The notes below the pieces were generated by a model. That model was not told the origin of the DNA, made no database searches, and saw nothing but the letters and a program-made list of their open reading frames with translations. A DNA stretch of 64,000 nucleotides from Streptococcus salivarius (GTDB lineage: Bacteria; Bacillota; Bacilli; Lactobacillales; Streptococcaceae): positions 2,062,001-2,126,000 of the forward strand of contig NZ_CP009913.1 of NCBI RefSeq assembly GCF_000785515.1, read 5' to 3'. Positions 20,322 to 29,219 of the stretch are shown one piece after another; the stretch's first letter is position 1; each line of letters opens with the position of its first letter. Made by a program: the position numbers and the translations under genes.

Positions 20322-21947
20322 TTATTTTACTAAGATTGCTAGGGTTTGATAAGGCTTAAGACTTACCTTTTCAGCAAGCTCTGCATCATCATAGTTTGAC
20401 AAGAGCACGCGCCCTACTTGGTATTCTGCTGGAATCTCCACTTCAACTTCACTTCCGTAGAAATTATTGAGTACCAAGAGTTTTTGATCGTCTAAGTAGC
20501 GTTCAAAGGCGTAGACTTGTTGATTATCCTCAAATGCTGGCTGATAGCTTCCTTCTGAAATGATAGGCATTTCTTTGCGCAAGCGAATCAATTCTTTATA
20601 GAATTTAAAGATTGGTCCATCGATTTCATTTTCAACGTTGATGTCTTTATAAGATTTACCGACTTTCAACCATGGAGTGCCTGTTGAAAAACCTGCATTC
20701 TCAGAAGCATCCCATTGCATTGGCGTACGAGAATTATCACGTGATTTGGCTTGAATGATCTTGAAGGCCTGCTCAGGAGACTCGCCTTGGTCCAAGAGCA
20801 TTTGGTAAGCATTGATGGATTCCACATCCACGTAATCTGCCATAGAATCATAATCTGGATCAATCATCCCGATTTCTTCGCCCATGTAGATATAAGGTGT
20901 TCCACGTGATAGGTGAATGCTAGCTGCTAGCATGGTCGCTCCTTCATTACGAAAGTTCTTAATATCCACAAAGCGATTCAAGGCACGAGGTTGGTCATGG
21001 TTATTCCAGAAAAGGGCACTCCAACCACCTCGTTCACTCATTTCCTTACCCCAGGTATGATAGAGACGTTTGAGCTCTTCAAAATCAAAGGGAGTAATAG
21101 TCCATTTTTGTCCATCTTCATAATCTACTTTAAGATGATGGAAGTTAAAGGCCATAGACAACTCGTGACGCTCCGGTGCTGAATAAAGAACACAGTTGTC
21201 AATTGTTGTCGATGACATCTCTCCAACTGTCATAAAGCTACCATCAGAACCAAAGGTCGCTTCATTCATCATACGAAGATAGTCATGGACAATTGGTTTA
21301 TCCGTATAAGCTGGTTTCCCTTCATTTTCAGGGCAATCCACTAAGACTTCATCTTTCCCAATCAAATTGATCACATCGAAACGGAAGCCTTTGACTCCCT
21401 TGTCACGCCAGAAGTTGACCACCTTGAACAACTCCTTACGGACATTGGGATTGCGCCAATTAAGGTCCGCCTGTGTTTCATCAAAGAGGTGAAGATAGTA
21501 TTTCCCTGTATCTCCAAAAGGAGCCCAGGCAGAACCACCAAATTTAGACAACCAATCGGTTGGTTGGTTCTGAATAAAGAAGAAATCTTGATAATACTGG
21601 TCTCCAGCCAAAGCTTTTTGGAACCACTCATGCTCCGTCGAGCAATGGTTGAGCACCATGTCTAGCATGAAATCAATCTTGTGCTCTTTTCCAACACGGA
21701 CCATTTCTTCAAAATCAGTCATGTCTCCAAAGACAGGGTTAACGGCTGTATAGTCTGAAATATCGTAACCATTGTCACGTTGTGGGCTCGGATAGAAAGG
21801 ATTGAGCCAAACCATATCCACGCCTAACTCTGATAGATAAGGAATTTTTTCAATGATGCCTCTGAAATCACCGATTCCATTTCCTGTAGTGTCCTTATAT
21901 GATTTTGGATAAATTTGGTATACAACCTTTGTTTTATCTAATGCCAT
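20322..21947 (-). CDS. treA: Trehalose-6-phosphate hydrolase
   Basis: GH13 alpha-glucosidase that splits intracellular trehalose 6-phosphate to glucose and glucose 6-phosphate. 541 residues. The catalytic triad is predicted as Asp191 (GFRFD), Glu243 (VGE) and Asp318 (NNHDQPR). It lies 63 nt after the trehalose PTS gene, which decides the substrate over dextran glucosidase (DexB), a close relative. Confidence 0.92.
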   Translation of the reverse strand: MALDKTKVVYQIYPKSYKDTTGNGIGDFRGIIEKIPYLSELGVDMVWLNPFYPSPQRDNGYDISDYTAVNPVFGDMTDFEEMVRVGKEHKIDFMLDMVLNHCSTEHEWFQKALAGDQYYQDFFFIQNQPTDWLSKFGGSAWAPFGDTGKYYLHLFDETQADLNWRNPNVRKELFKVVNFWRDKGVKGFRFDVINLIGKDEVLVDCPENEGKPAYTDKPIVHDYLRMMNEATFGSDGSFMTVGEMSSTTIDNCVLYSAPERHELSMAFNFHHLKVDYEDGQKWTITPFDFEELKRLYHTWGKEMSERGGWSALFWNNHDQPRALNRFVDIKNFRNEGATMLAASIHLSRGTPYIYMGEEIGMIDPDYDSMADYVDVESINAYQMLLDQGESPEQAFKIIQAKSRDNSRTPMQWDASENAGFSTGTPWLKVGKSYKDINVENEIDGPIFKFYKELIRLRKEMPIISEGSYQPAFEDNQQVYAFERYLDDQKLLVLNNFYGSEVEVEIPAEYQVGRVLLSNYDDAELAEKVSLKPYQTLAILVK

Positions 21948-22010
21948 GTGATTTTTCCTCTTTTGTCCTTTATATGTAGAGGTGGAACCGTAACGTCTCC
22001 ACCCCTTAGC

Positions 22011-23987
22011 TTATTTTGTTCGATGAGCAATCATGAGAGCATCACCACGTTTGATATCACGTGGAAGATCCCCTTCAACATCTGCTTGGAAATCATCTTG
22101 ATTTGTAATGATAACTGGAGTCTCAGTGACCAAACCAGCCTTTTTAATAACATCCATATCAAAACTAATCAATTGTTGACCAACAACAACTTTATCACCT
22201 TGAGCAACGTGAGCCTCAAATCCTTTTCCGTCAAGGCTAACCGTATCCATACCAATGTGCATCAATAGCTCCACGCCTTCTTCAGAAACGATACCGACTG
22301 CGTGCTTAGTTGGGAAGAGTACTGTCACTGTCCCATTGACTGGTGAAACCAATTCACCTTGACTTGGTTCAATCACGACGCCTTGTCCCATGACACCTGA
22401 TGAGAAGACTGGGTCTGTAGCTTGACTAAGTGGTTTCACTTGTCCAGCAAGTGGGCTCACCAGTTGGGCTGTTTTAACAAGGGCTGTTGGTTCTGCATGA
22501 ACTGCAAATTCTGCTTCTTCTTGAGCCGCGAATTCCGCTTGAAGCTCTGTGCTATCTTCTGTTTTTGTGAAGAGTCCAGCCTTGCGGAAAAAGAAGGTCA
22601 AGACCATAGGTACAATGATAGCAACAAGCATAATTCCTGCAAATGGAATCATATACTTAGGTTGAATTGATAGAATACCAGGCAACCCACCAATACCAAT
22701 GGAGGCCGCTGTAACGTTAAAGGTTACTGATAGAAGACCTGCGATAGATGAACCAATCATACCCGCAACAAATGGGTAAATATATTTGACGTTAACCCCA
22801 AAGAGGGCTGGTTCTGTAACACCAAGATAAGCTGAAATAGTAGCTGGAAGTGAAATTTGAGCCTCACGTTCATCATGACGATGCATAATATAGTAAGCAA
22901 AAACAGCTGAACCTTGAGCAATGTTTGATAGAGCAATCATAGGCCAAAGAGCTGTTCCACCAGCATCCGCAATCAACTGAGTATCAATTGCATTGGTCAT
23001 GTGGTGAAGACCAGTAATAACGAACGGCGCATAAAGGGCACCAAAAACAGCACCGAAAAGCCATTTTACAGGACCTGTCAAACCAGCAAGAACCACTGTT
23101 GAAAGAGCTTGGCCAATAGTCCAACCAATAGGACCTAAAACAGTATGAGCCAAAATAAGGGCTGGAATCAATGACAAGAACGGTACAAAAATCATTGATA
23201 CTACTTCTGGTACATGTTTACGCCAGAAAATTTCAAGATAAGAAAGTGACAAACCAGCAAGAAGGGCAGGAATAACTTGCGCTTGATAACCTATACGATT
23301 AACAGTAAAGAATCCAAAATCCCAAACCCAATTCTTAGCAATTTCAGACGCTGGTGTCGATGCTACTGAATAAGCGTTAAGCAATTGTGGTGATACCAGA
23401 CAGATACCCAAAACAATTCCAAGAATTTGGCTAGTCCCCATTTTACGAGAAACAGACCAAGTAATACCTACAGGCAAAAATTGGAAAATAGCTTCACCAG
23501 GTAACCACAAGAAGTGATTCACTCCTGACCAGAACTGAGAAACCTCGGTAATTGTCTTACCGTCAAGCATTGACCAATGCACACCCTCAAGAACATTACG
23601 GAAACCAAGGATTAATCCCCCAACGATAAGGGCTGGAATAATAGGTGTAAAGATCTCCGCTAAGGTTGTCATAACACGCTGAACTGGGTTTTGATTGCTC
23701 TTGGCAGCTGATTTAGCAGCTTCTTTAGAAACACCTTCAATCCCTGATACAGCAGTGAAATCGTTATAAAAGATTGGTACATCATTACCAATGATAACTT
23801 GGAATTGACCTGCATTGGTGAAAGTCCCCTTAACAGCAGGAATGGCTTCGATTGTTTTCACATCTGCCTTCTTATCATCACCAAGAACGAAACGCATGCG
23901 CGTCGCACAGTGAGTAACAGCAGTCACATTTTCTTTACCACCGATTGCAGTAAGCAGATCTTTTGCTTCTTGTTCAAATTTACCCAT
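22011..23987 (-). CDS. treP: Trehalose-specific PTS enzyme IIBCA
   Basis: Takes up and phosphorylates trehalose. 658 residues: IIB domain (about 1-85) with phosphocysteine Cys27 in VTHCATRMR; multi-helix IIC membrane domain (about 105-465) with the GVTEPALFG motif; fused IIA domain of the Crr type (about 500-658) with active His577 in LLMHIGMDT. Intact, unlike the decayed trehalose systems of some dairy relatives. Transcribed with treA, divergent from treR. Confidence 0.93.
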   Translation of the reverse strand: MGKFEQEAKDLLTAIGGKENVTAVTHCATRMRFVLGDDKKADVKTIEAIPAVKGTFTNAGQFQVIIGNDVPIFYNDFTAVSGIEGVSKEAAKSAAKSNQNPVQRVMTTLAEIFTPIIPALIVGGLILGFRNVLEGVHWSMLDGKTITEVSQFWSGVNHFLWLPGEAIFQFLPVGITWSVSRKMGTSQILGIVLGICLVSPQLLNAYSVASTPASEIAKNWVWDFGFFTVNRIGYQAQVIPALLAGLSLSYLEIFWRKHVPEVVSMIFVPFLSLIPALILAHTVLGPIGWTIGQALSTVVLAGLTGPVKWLFGAVFGALYAPFVITGLHHMTNAIDTQLIADAGGTALWPMIALSNIAQGSAVFAYYIMHRHDEREAQISLPATISAYLGVTEPALFGVNVKYIYPFVAGMIGSSIAGLLSVTFNVTAASIGIGGLPGILSIQPKYMIPFAGIMLVAIIVPMVLTFFFRKAGLFTKTEDSTELQAEFAAQEEAEFAVHAEPTALVKTAQLVSPLAGQVKPLSQATDPVFSSGVMGQGVVIEPSQGELVSPVNGTVTVLFPTKHAVGIVSEEGVELLMHIGMDTVSLDGKGFEAHVAQGDKVVVGQQLISFDMDVIKKAGLVTETPVIITNQDDFQADVEGDLPRDIKRGDALMIAHRTK

Positions 23988-24036
23988 TTGAATCTCCTTT
24001 TCTTTTTTGACAATATCTATTTGACTTGATAAACTG

Positions 24037-24065
24037 ATTGTAAGCGATTACAAATTTGTCTGCAA
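24037..24065 (-). promoter_or_regulatory. treP-treA promoter
   Basis: Minus strand TTGCAG (24060-24065), 17-bp spacer, TACAAT (24037-24042). The cre site covers the -10. Confidence 0.72.
24039..24052. promoter_or_regulatory. CcpA catabolite-responsive element (cre)
   Basis: TGTAAGCGATTACA matches the cre consensus TGNAARCGNWWWCA closely. It overlaps the -10 of the tre promoter, a position that predicts repression when glucose is present. Confidence 0.78.
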
Positions 24066-24143
24066 GTGTTCCGGGATTTTTTTAACATATTTTTGTAAAA
24101 AAACATCGGTTGTATGTTTTTTTACCTACAAATGAGGAGAAAA

Positions 24144-24854
24144 ATGAAAAAATATCAGATTATTTATAAGGATTTAGAAAAAGCTATCCATGAGCAAAAG
24201 TATCAAGTGGGAGACTTTCTCCCCACCGAGCAAGAATTGGTTCAATCTTACCAGGTTAGTCGAGACACTATACGAAAGGCGTTAACCTTACTCGTTGAAG
24301 AAGGCTTGGTCAAAAAGATTCATGGCTCTGGCTCTCAGGTTATTAACCAGGAACAAATCAACTTTCCTGTGTCTGACCTTACTAGTTACCAAGAACTAAT
24401 AGAACAACAAAGCCTTAATTCGCAAACCAATGTTATTTCTCTGGATAAAATCATTGTTGATTCAAAACTCTCAGAAAGAACTGGTCTTTCTAATAGCCGA
24501 CAGGTCTGGCGTGTTGTTCGTCAAAGAGTCGTTGATAGCTGCGCCTCTGTTATAGATATTGATTACCTAGATGCCAGCCTTGTTCCGCAACTAAACCGTA
24601 GCATTGCTGAATACTCTATTTACGACTACATTGAGAATCAGCTCAACCTTAGCATTTCCCACGCCTTTAAAGAAATCACTATCGATAATGCTACCGATCA
24701 GGATAAGATTCTTATCGACCTAGGTAAGGACCAGCACGTTGTCTGTGTCCGTTCAAAAGTTTATTTAAACAATGGAAAACAGTTCCAATTTACGGAAAGT
24801 CGCCACAAACTTGAAAAATTCAAATTCGTTGATTATGCCAAGCGCCACCATTGA
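24144..24854 (+). CDS. treR: GntR/HutC family trehalose operon repressor
   Basis: 236-residue regulator: winged helix GntR domain (about 1-65, with LPTEQELVQSYQVSRDTIRKAL) and a UTRA sugar-sensing domain (about 85-230). The effector is expected to be trehalose 6-phosphate. I chose the ATG at 24144, which follows GAGGAG; an in-frame ATG 30 nt upstream lacks a ribosome site. Divergent from treP. Confidence 0.92.
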   Translation: MKKYQIIYKDLEKAIHEQKYQVGDFLPTEQELVQSYQVSRDTIRKALTLLVEEGLVKKIHGSGSQVINQEQINFPVSDLTSYQELIEQQSLNSQTNVISLDKIIVDSKLSERTGLSNSRQVWRVVRQRVVDSCASVIDIDYLDASLVPQLNRSIAEYSIYDYIENQLNLSISHAFKEITIDNATDQDKILIDLGKDQHVVCVRSKVYLNNGKQFQFTESRHKLEKFKFVDYAKRHH

Positions 24855-24875
24855 AAGAAAGGGCTCTGCTAACAG

Positions 24876-24909
24876 AAAAAGTATCGGACAAGAATGTCCG
24901 ATACTTTTT
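24876..24909. terminator. Bidirectional terminator between treR and the UPF0340 gene
   Basis: Perfect 15-bp stem with loop AGAA, flanked by A on one side and T on the other. It overlaps the last codon of the UPF0340 gene and serves both converging genes. Confidence 0.92.
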
Positions 24910-25471
24910 AGTTTTTACGGATAGGATCTGCTAAATACTCTGCACGAGCGCCACCAATTAACTTAGGACGACTCGCCAAAGCAGTCACATGGGCACCACC
25001 TAATTCTGGAATAATAGGGCGAAGAGGAACTTGGACCCTCTTCACATGCATACCAATAGAGGTATCCCCAATATCAATACCAGCCTGAGCGACAATTTCC
25101 TCCACCTCAACAGGATCCTTCATATAGTCGAAAGCAGCCAGCTGACCACTTCCCCCAGCGTGCAAGGTTGGAAGAACATTAACAATTTCCAAATCTTTAG
25201 CCATGGCGAGATCACGCTCAACAACCAAAGCACGATTCAGATGTTCGCAGCCTTGAACAGCCAAGTAAATTCCTTTAGGTTCCAAAACCTCAAGAATAGT
25301 TTTCACAATTCGTTGGCCAATTTCACGGCTAGAGGCTTTGCCAATAGTCCCACCAGCAACCTCACTGGAAGACAATCCCAAGACAAAGATAGCTCCTCTC
25401 CCAATAGCTGAACGTTCAACAATATCTTCTACAAGCACACGTGTCTTCTCTTCTAAATCTAGCAACATCAC
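24908..25471 (-). CDS. UPF0340 family protein (YwlG-like)
   Basis: 187 residues, full length for the family. Conserved segments include [31 protein letters not shown], and [18 protein letters not shown] [17 protein letters not shown]. Biochemical function is unknown. It follows a small membrane protein by 12 nt. Confidence 0.87.
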   Translation of the reverse strand: MMLLDLEEKTRVLVEDIVERSAIGRGAIFVLGLSSSEVAGGTIGKASSREIGQRIVKTILEVLEPKGIYLAVQGCEHLNRALVVERDLAMAKDLEIVNVLPTLHAGGSGQLAAFDYMKDPVEVEEIVAQAGIDIGDTSIGMHVKRVQVPLRPIIPELGGAHVTALASRPKLIGGARAEYLADPIRKN

Positions 25472-25483
25472 AACAGCCCTCCT

Positions 25484-25822
25484 TTAGACAACAGCTGTAT
25501 TCAGGATTCGCACAATAAGATAGTACAGAATCACAAAAAAGACAAGGAAAAATGCCCCTAATAATAATAACTGCCTACGGCGTTTCTTACTTAGGTCCCA
25601 GGAGAAACCAAATCCCATCAAAAAAGGACCAACACTATAACTTAGCATAAACCATAAATCTACACGTGCTATATGCCAAAAAGAAGAAATAAAGGCCGCC
25701 AAACCTATTAAGGATAAAATCCAAGAAAAGTCCCAACGATCTGGTTTAGCAAAAGCTAAGCCTATTAAGAAGCAGCCCAAGGCAGGCATGATAATAAATG
25801 ATAGGGTCATAAAATAAAACAT
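25484..25822 (-). CDS. Small membrane protein, paralogue of the next gene upstream
   Basis: 112 residues with four predicted membrane helices and a basic KKRRR loop near 79-83. It aligns with its upstream neighbour around SLIGLAAF and GFGFSWDLSKKRRR. Function unknown. The A of the ATG at 25822 is exactly 7 nt downstream of an extended -10 (TGC-TATAAT), so the mRNA may be leaderless; no ribosome site is present. An alternative start is the ATG at 25810. Confidence 0.7.
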   Translation of the reverse strand: MFYFMTLSFIIMPALGCFLIGLAFAKPDRWDFSWILSLIGLAAFISSFWHIARVDLWFMLSYSVGPFLMGFGFSWDLSKKRRRQLLLLGAFFLVFFVILYYLIVRILNTAVV

Positions 25823-25828
25823 GCCATT

Positions 25829-25834
25829 ATTATA
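25829..25834 (-). promoter_or_regulatory. Extended -10 immediately before a start codon
   Basis: Minus strand ATGC-TATAAT. The same bases form a 9-bp hairpin (AAAACATGC/GCATGTTTT, 25818-25843), which could also end transcripts from upstream. Confidence 0.55.
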
Positions 25835-25854
25835 GCATGTTTTACAGTTTCATG

Positions 25855-26205
25855 TTAGTGGCGGTTAATAACACCATAAGCAATAGTGAATGCAATAGCA
25901 GCAATACCTACAACGATTGCCATGATAGCCCAAAAAATAGTCATCGCACGGCGTCCCTTACGATTGTTGAAAGGAAGTCCCCAACCAACCATGATAACAC
26001 CTAGCAATCCAAGCCAGATTTTATAAGTGATAACAATCGCCGAATCAAAATAGGCAAAAGCAACCAAACCTAAACCTAGCAAAGAAATCAAATAAGACCA
26101 CTTACCCTTCAAAAATGAAGGCAAGGCCCAACCAAATAACACTAAACCTAGTAGAGCAAGAGCTCCACCACCAAAAAATACAGGTACAATATAATTATCA
26201 AACAT
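25855..26205 (-). CDS. Small membrane protein, first of a paralogous pair
   Basis: 116 residues from the ATG at 26205 (118 from 26211) with four predicted membrane helices. It resembles the next gene (SLLGLGLVAFAYF, GWGLPFNNRKGRR). Function unknown. I prefer 26205 because its A lies 7 nt after the -10 hexamer, at the expected transcription start; neither ATG has a ribosome site. Confidence 0.68.
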   Translation of the reverse strand: MFDNYIVPVFFGGGALALLGLVLFGWALPSFLKGKWSYLISLLGLGLVAFAYFDSAIVITYKIWLGLLGVIMVGWGLPFNNRKGRRAMTIFWAIMAIVVGIAAIAFTIAYGVINRH

Positions 26206-26211
26206 ATTCAT

Positions 26212-26217
26212 ATTATA
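26212..26217 (-). promoter_or_regulatory. Extended -10 immediately before a start codon
   Basis: Minus strand ATGC-TATAAT abutting ATGAATATG, the same arrangement as at 25829. Confidence 0.55.
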
Positions 26218-26331
26218 GCATATCTTAAAAAGTTAGGAAATAGAATCTATCAACCAAAGCCATATCCACTCTTTAAAATTTGTTTACTCTCAATCACAGA
26301 TTAATTGGCAGATACTAACTATTTTTTTGAG

Positions 26332-26350
26332 CTAATTAAGCTTTGTTTGC
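26332..26350 (+). repeat. 19-bp copy of the fba 3' end
   Basis: CTAATTAAGCTTTGTTTGC is identical to 26468-26486, which contains the last codons (ANKA) and stop of fba. The two copies are 136 bp apart, with the fba terminator between them. Confidence 0.75.
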
Positions 26351-26415
26351 GCCACATCTATAATCAAAACGAACTGAAATTTAGAAATCGAGGGCAAATC
26401 TGTGGCAAAACATAA

Positions 26416-26449
26416 GAAAAAGGCTTGTCCATATTGGACAAACCCTTTC
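26416..26449 (-). terminator. fba terminator
   Basis: Minus strand GGTTTGTCC/GGACAAGCC-type stem with ATATT loop followed by TTTTTCTTATG. Confidence 0.75.
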
Positions 26450-26471
26450 ATTTCAAGCTTATATACTCTAA

Positions 26472-27353
26472 TTAAGCTTTGTTTGCTGAACCGAATACGT
26501 CGATACGTTCTTCAACAGCTTCTGTAATAGCTTCGAAACCTGGTTTCAAGAATTTACGTGGGTCGAAGAGTTTCTTCTTGTCGTATTCTGCTTCATTTGC
26601 TTCGTATTCAGCAACAAATTTACGTGTTGCGTTAGCAAATGCGATTTGACATTCAGTGTTAACGTTAACTTTAGCAACACCAAGTTTGATAGCTGCTTGG
26701 ATTTGATCGTCAGGAATACCTGATCCACCGTGCAATACGATTGGGAAGTTAGGAACAGCTTCTGTCAATTTTTGCAAGTGGTCAAGGTGAAGTCCGCTCC
26801 AGTTTTCTGGGTAAGGACCGTGGATATTACCGATACCTGCTGCCAAGAAGTCAACACCAGTTGCAACCATAGCTTTAGCATCTTCGATTGGTGCCAATTC
26901 ACCGTCACCAACGATACCATCTTCTTCACCACCGATTGTACCAACTTCAGCTTCAACTGATACACCGTTAGCGTGTGCAAATTCAACAACTTTAGCTGCT
27001 TTTTCAAGGTTTTCTTCGATTGGAAGGTGTGAACCGTCAAACATAACTGAAGTGTAACCTACACGGATACATTCCAAAGCATCATCGTAGTGACCGTGGT
27101 CAAGGTGAATAGCAACTGGTACAGTGATACCCATTGATTCAACCAATTCTTCGATAAGAGCTTTACACAATTTGTAACCACCCATGTACTTAGCTGCACC
27201 CATAGAAGTTTGGATAAGTACTGGAGCTTGTTTAGCTTCTGCTGCACGCAAGATAGCTTGAGTCCACTCAAGGTTGTTTGTGTTAAATCCACCAACTGCA
27301 TAACCATTATCACGAGCTGCTTGGACAAATTTTTCTGCTGAAACGATTGCCAT
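26472..27353 (-). CDS. fba: Fructose-1,6-bisphosphate aldolase, class II
   Basis: Central glycolytic zinc aldolase. 293 residues. Metal and catalytic residues in AIHLDHGHYD (His83, Asp85, His86), later HGGSGIP and NVNTECQ. Strong AGGAGG site. Own promoter and terminator. Confidence 0.96.
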   Translation of the reverse strand: MAIVSAEKFVQAARDNGYAVGGFNTNNLEWTQAILRAAEAKQAPVLIQTSMGAAKYMGGYKLCKALIEELVESMGITVPVAIHLDHGHYDDALECIRVGYTSVMFDGSHLPIEENLEKAAKVVEFAHANGVSVEAEVGTIGGEEDGIVGDGELAPIEDAKAMVATGVDFLAAGIGNIHGPYPENWSGLHLDHLQKLTEAVPNFPIVLHGGSGIPDDQIQAAIKLGVAKVNVNTECQIAFANATRKFVAEYEANEAEYDKKKLFDPRKFLKPGFEAITEAVEERIDVFGSANKA

Positions 27354-27400
27354 TATAAAGGCCTCCTATATTTTTTTGGGTTTGAACCCGTTTACAAGTT

Positions 27401-27406
27401 TATTCT
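27401..27406 (-). promoter_or_regulatory. fba promoter, extended -10
   Basis: Minus strand TGA-TAGAAT about 50 nt before fba; weak -35. Confidence 0.5.
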
Positions 27407-27444
27407 ATCACAATTAGACTCAAAAAACTAGCTTTTCTACAATT

Positions 27445-27458
27445 TGTAAGCGTTTTGA
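27445..27458. promoter_or_regulatory. Weak cre-like site upstream of fba
   Basis: TGTAAGCGTTTTGA resembles cre but lacks the final CA. Upstream of the fba promoter, a place compatible with activation by CcpA. Low confidence. Confidence 0.35.
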
Positions 27459-27469
27459 TTTTTTAATAC

Positions 27470-27494
27470 AAAAAAACCAGTCATCTGACTGGTT
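27470..27494 (-). terminator. tRNA-Leu terminator
   Basis: AACCAGTCA/TGACTGGTT stem followed by seven T on the minus strand, 4 nt after the tRNA. Confidence 0.88.
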
Positions 27495-27498
27495 ACTC

Positions 27499-27584
27499 TG
27501 CGGAAAGAGGGACTTGAACCCTCACGACCTAAAGCGGTCACAGGATCCTTAGTCCTGCGCGTCTGCCAATTCCGCCATTTCCGC
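27499..27584 (-). tRNA. tRNA-Leu (anticodon AAG)
   Basis: 86-nt class II tRNA. Acceptor stem GCGGAAA/TTTCCGC with discriminator A. Anticodon loop CTAAGGA, so anticodon AAG (A34 likely modified to inosine) reading CUN codons. Long variable arm, T-loop GTTCAAGTC. CCA is not encoded. Confidence 0.95.
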
Positions 27585-27598
27585 TAACAACATTAGTT

Positions 27599-27627
27599 AT
27601 TATATCAAGATTGACAACTCGTGTCAA
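27599..27627 (-). promoter_or_regulatory. tRNA-Leu promoter P1
   Basis: Perfect TTGACA, 17-bp spacer, TATAAT on the minus strand, about 10 nt before the tRNA. Confidence 0.85.
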
Positions 27628-27683
27628 TACTTTTTTTGAAAGTTTTTATAACTTTCTCTTGTCTCTTTCGAAACAACTACTAT

Positions 27684-27713
27684 ATAATACCATTTATTGT
27701 TTGCTGACGTCAA
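27684..27713 (-). promoter_or_regulatory. Possible second tRNA-Leu promoter P2
   Basis: Minus strand TTGACG, 18-bp spacer, TATTAT with TGG. The 14-bp segment over its -35 (GTCAATACTTTTTT) is repeated at the P1 -35. Confidence 0.5.
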
Positions 27714-27774
27714 TACTTTTTTGCCTTTTTTAAATTTTTTAGCAAAAGTTATCTATTATATCTTTTATCAAAGG

Positions 27775-29070
27775 TTAAGCTAAACTCTTATTCAGTTTAT
27801 CTAATTTCTCTCTAAGGGGAGCTAAGTACACTTCTTCTCCAAAACCACGCGATTTTAAACCATCCTCAGCACAAGACAATAGCGATTCTGTCAAAGGTAA
27901 AATCATTTTGAGATCTGTAGCAGAAATATCCTTTTTCGAAAATAAACGACGAATTCTAGGAAAATCATAGTCAAATACTTCAAAAAAAGGTGAGTCATTC
28001 AAAATATTTTCCAGATTTTCCAAATTGACTAAAAGACCAAGGTGAAAGGCTGCTGGTGCAAAGGTTGATGAGAAAGGTTGGGTACAAACACTGCGAAACT
28101 CAATCGTCCCTCGTGTCGTTAAATCTTGGAATTGATAAGAACGGTGAGTCTTAAAATCTTCCTCACTTGGCTCAATAGTGACTACTTCGCCATGAATAGA
28201 GTGTGCTTTGACAGATGACGTACTTAGATAGTCTTTAGCACGTATTGGTTCAAAATAGTAGGTTTCATCACCACGCTTAGCAGTAAAAATGGCCGTCTCA
28301 GACAAGTAAGAAAAATAGTGATCTTCGCTCTTAAACACCTTGGGAAATACCCCTGCATTTTCCTCAAAAACACCATGCATGGAATTCTCCCAGAAAACAT
28401 CACGAGAAAGCGCTAAATCCCAATCTGAGCCCCAAAATTCAGAGTTTGCCAATAATACTGCTTTGGGTCCCTCTATTTGATTAAAAGCATTTAAAACCCT
28501 TAAATAGGACGTTTTTGAAACATCTAACTGTACCTGACTCCCACAGATGAAAGAACCATATTCTGGATAATCATGAAAGAAAGGATCGTTCTTTGCTTTA
28601 GATAACTCGAGAAAATCCATAAGCATCTCATAACGAGGAGATTTAACAGGTCTGTTGTCATTTTTTGCCCAGTTTGGATTCACTCCCCAACCTTGCAACT
28701 CATGATTATGATTCTGAAGATAAGGTTGAATTATACCGAGGTAAGTATCCAAACGTTCCTCAACCTCAGAGATTCTTTCAGCCTTTGCAAAAGCAAACTC
28801 AATCGTATTGTAGGAGACTTCAAAAAGAATCATATCTCCAGAAGCTTTATCGATAAGCTGAATGGGATTATTATCAGAATCATACTTATCAGCTTGAAAA
28901 TCAAAATTATCTAAGAGATAGACTAGTAACTGTTTTGTAAGAGAGACATCTGTAGCATTACCACTCAAATTAACAACTGGGTATTCCAACTCAATCCCCA
29001 CAAATAATTCCGGTTGCTCCTTAATTGGCTCATAATACCTTTGCTTAAGCAGTTCCTTGGCTGTTGTCAA
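27775..29070 (-). CDS. GCS2 family glutamate-cysteine ligase-like protein
   Basis: 431 residues, similar to type 2 gamma-glutamylcysteine synthetases: GIELEYPVVN near the N-terminus, SYNTIEFAFA, CGSQVQLDVS, and TTRGTIEFRSVCTQPF. The family makes a gamma-glutamyl peptide bond with ATP; the true substrate in streptococci is unproven. Start is TTG at 29068-29070 behind an AGGGGG ribosome site. Its -10 (TGA-TATAAT, 29105-29110) is close upstream. Confidence 0.85.
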   Translation of the reverse strand: MTTAKELLKQRYYEPIKEQPELFVGIELEYPVVNLSGNATDVSLTKQLLVYLLDNFDFQADKYDSDNNPIQLIDKASGDMILFEVSYNTIEFAFAKAERISEVEERLDTYLGIIQPYLQNHNHELQGWGVNPNWAKNDNRPVKSPRYEMLMDFLELSKAKNDPFFHDYPEYGSFICGSQVQLDVSKTSYLRVLNAFNQIEGPKAVLLANSEFWGSDWDLALSRDVFWENSMHGVFEENAGVFPKVFKSEDHYFSYLSETAIFTAKRGDETYYFEPIRAKDYLSTSSVKAHSIHGEVVTIEPSEEDFKTHRSYQFQDLTTRGTIEFRSVCTQPFSSTFAPAAFHLGLLVNLENLENILNDSPFFEVFDYDFPRIRRLFSKKDISATDLKMILPLTESLLSCAEDGLKSRGFGEEVYLAPLREKLDKLNKSLA

Positions 29071-29137
29071 AATAATGTCCCCCTTTTTGAAATAAGCTTA
29101 TTCCATTATATCAAAATATTCAGACGATTTATAGCCC

Positions 29138-29191
29138 AAAAAAACGCCTGCTTACGAAAAATAACAGTATTACCTTTCGTAAACAAGCGTT
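29138..29191 (-). terminator. Terminator of the alpha (rplQ) transcript
   Basis: Long imperfect minus-strand hairpin, AACGCTTGTTTACGAAA against TTTCGTAAGCAGGCGTT, followed by TTTTT. Confidence 0.8.
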
Positions 29192-29219
29192 ACATGCTTA
29201 TTTATTCCCATTTTTATGA

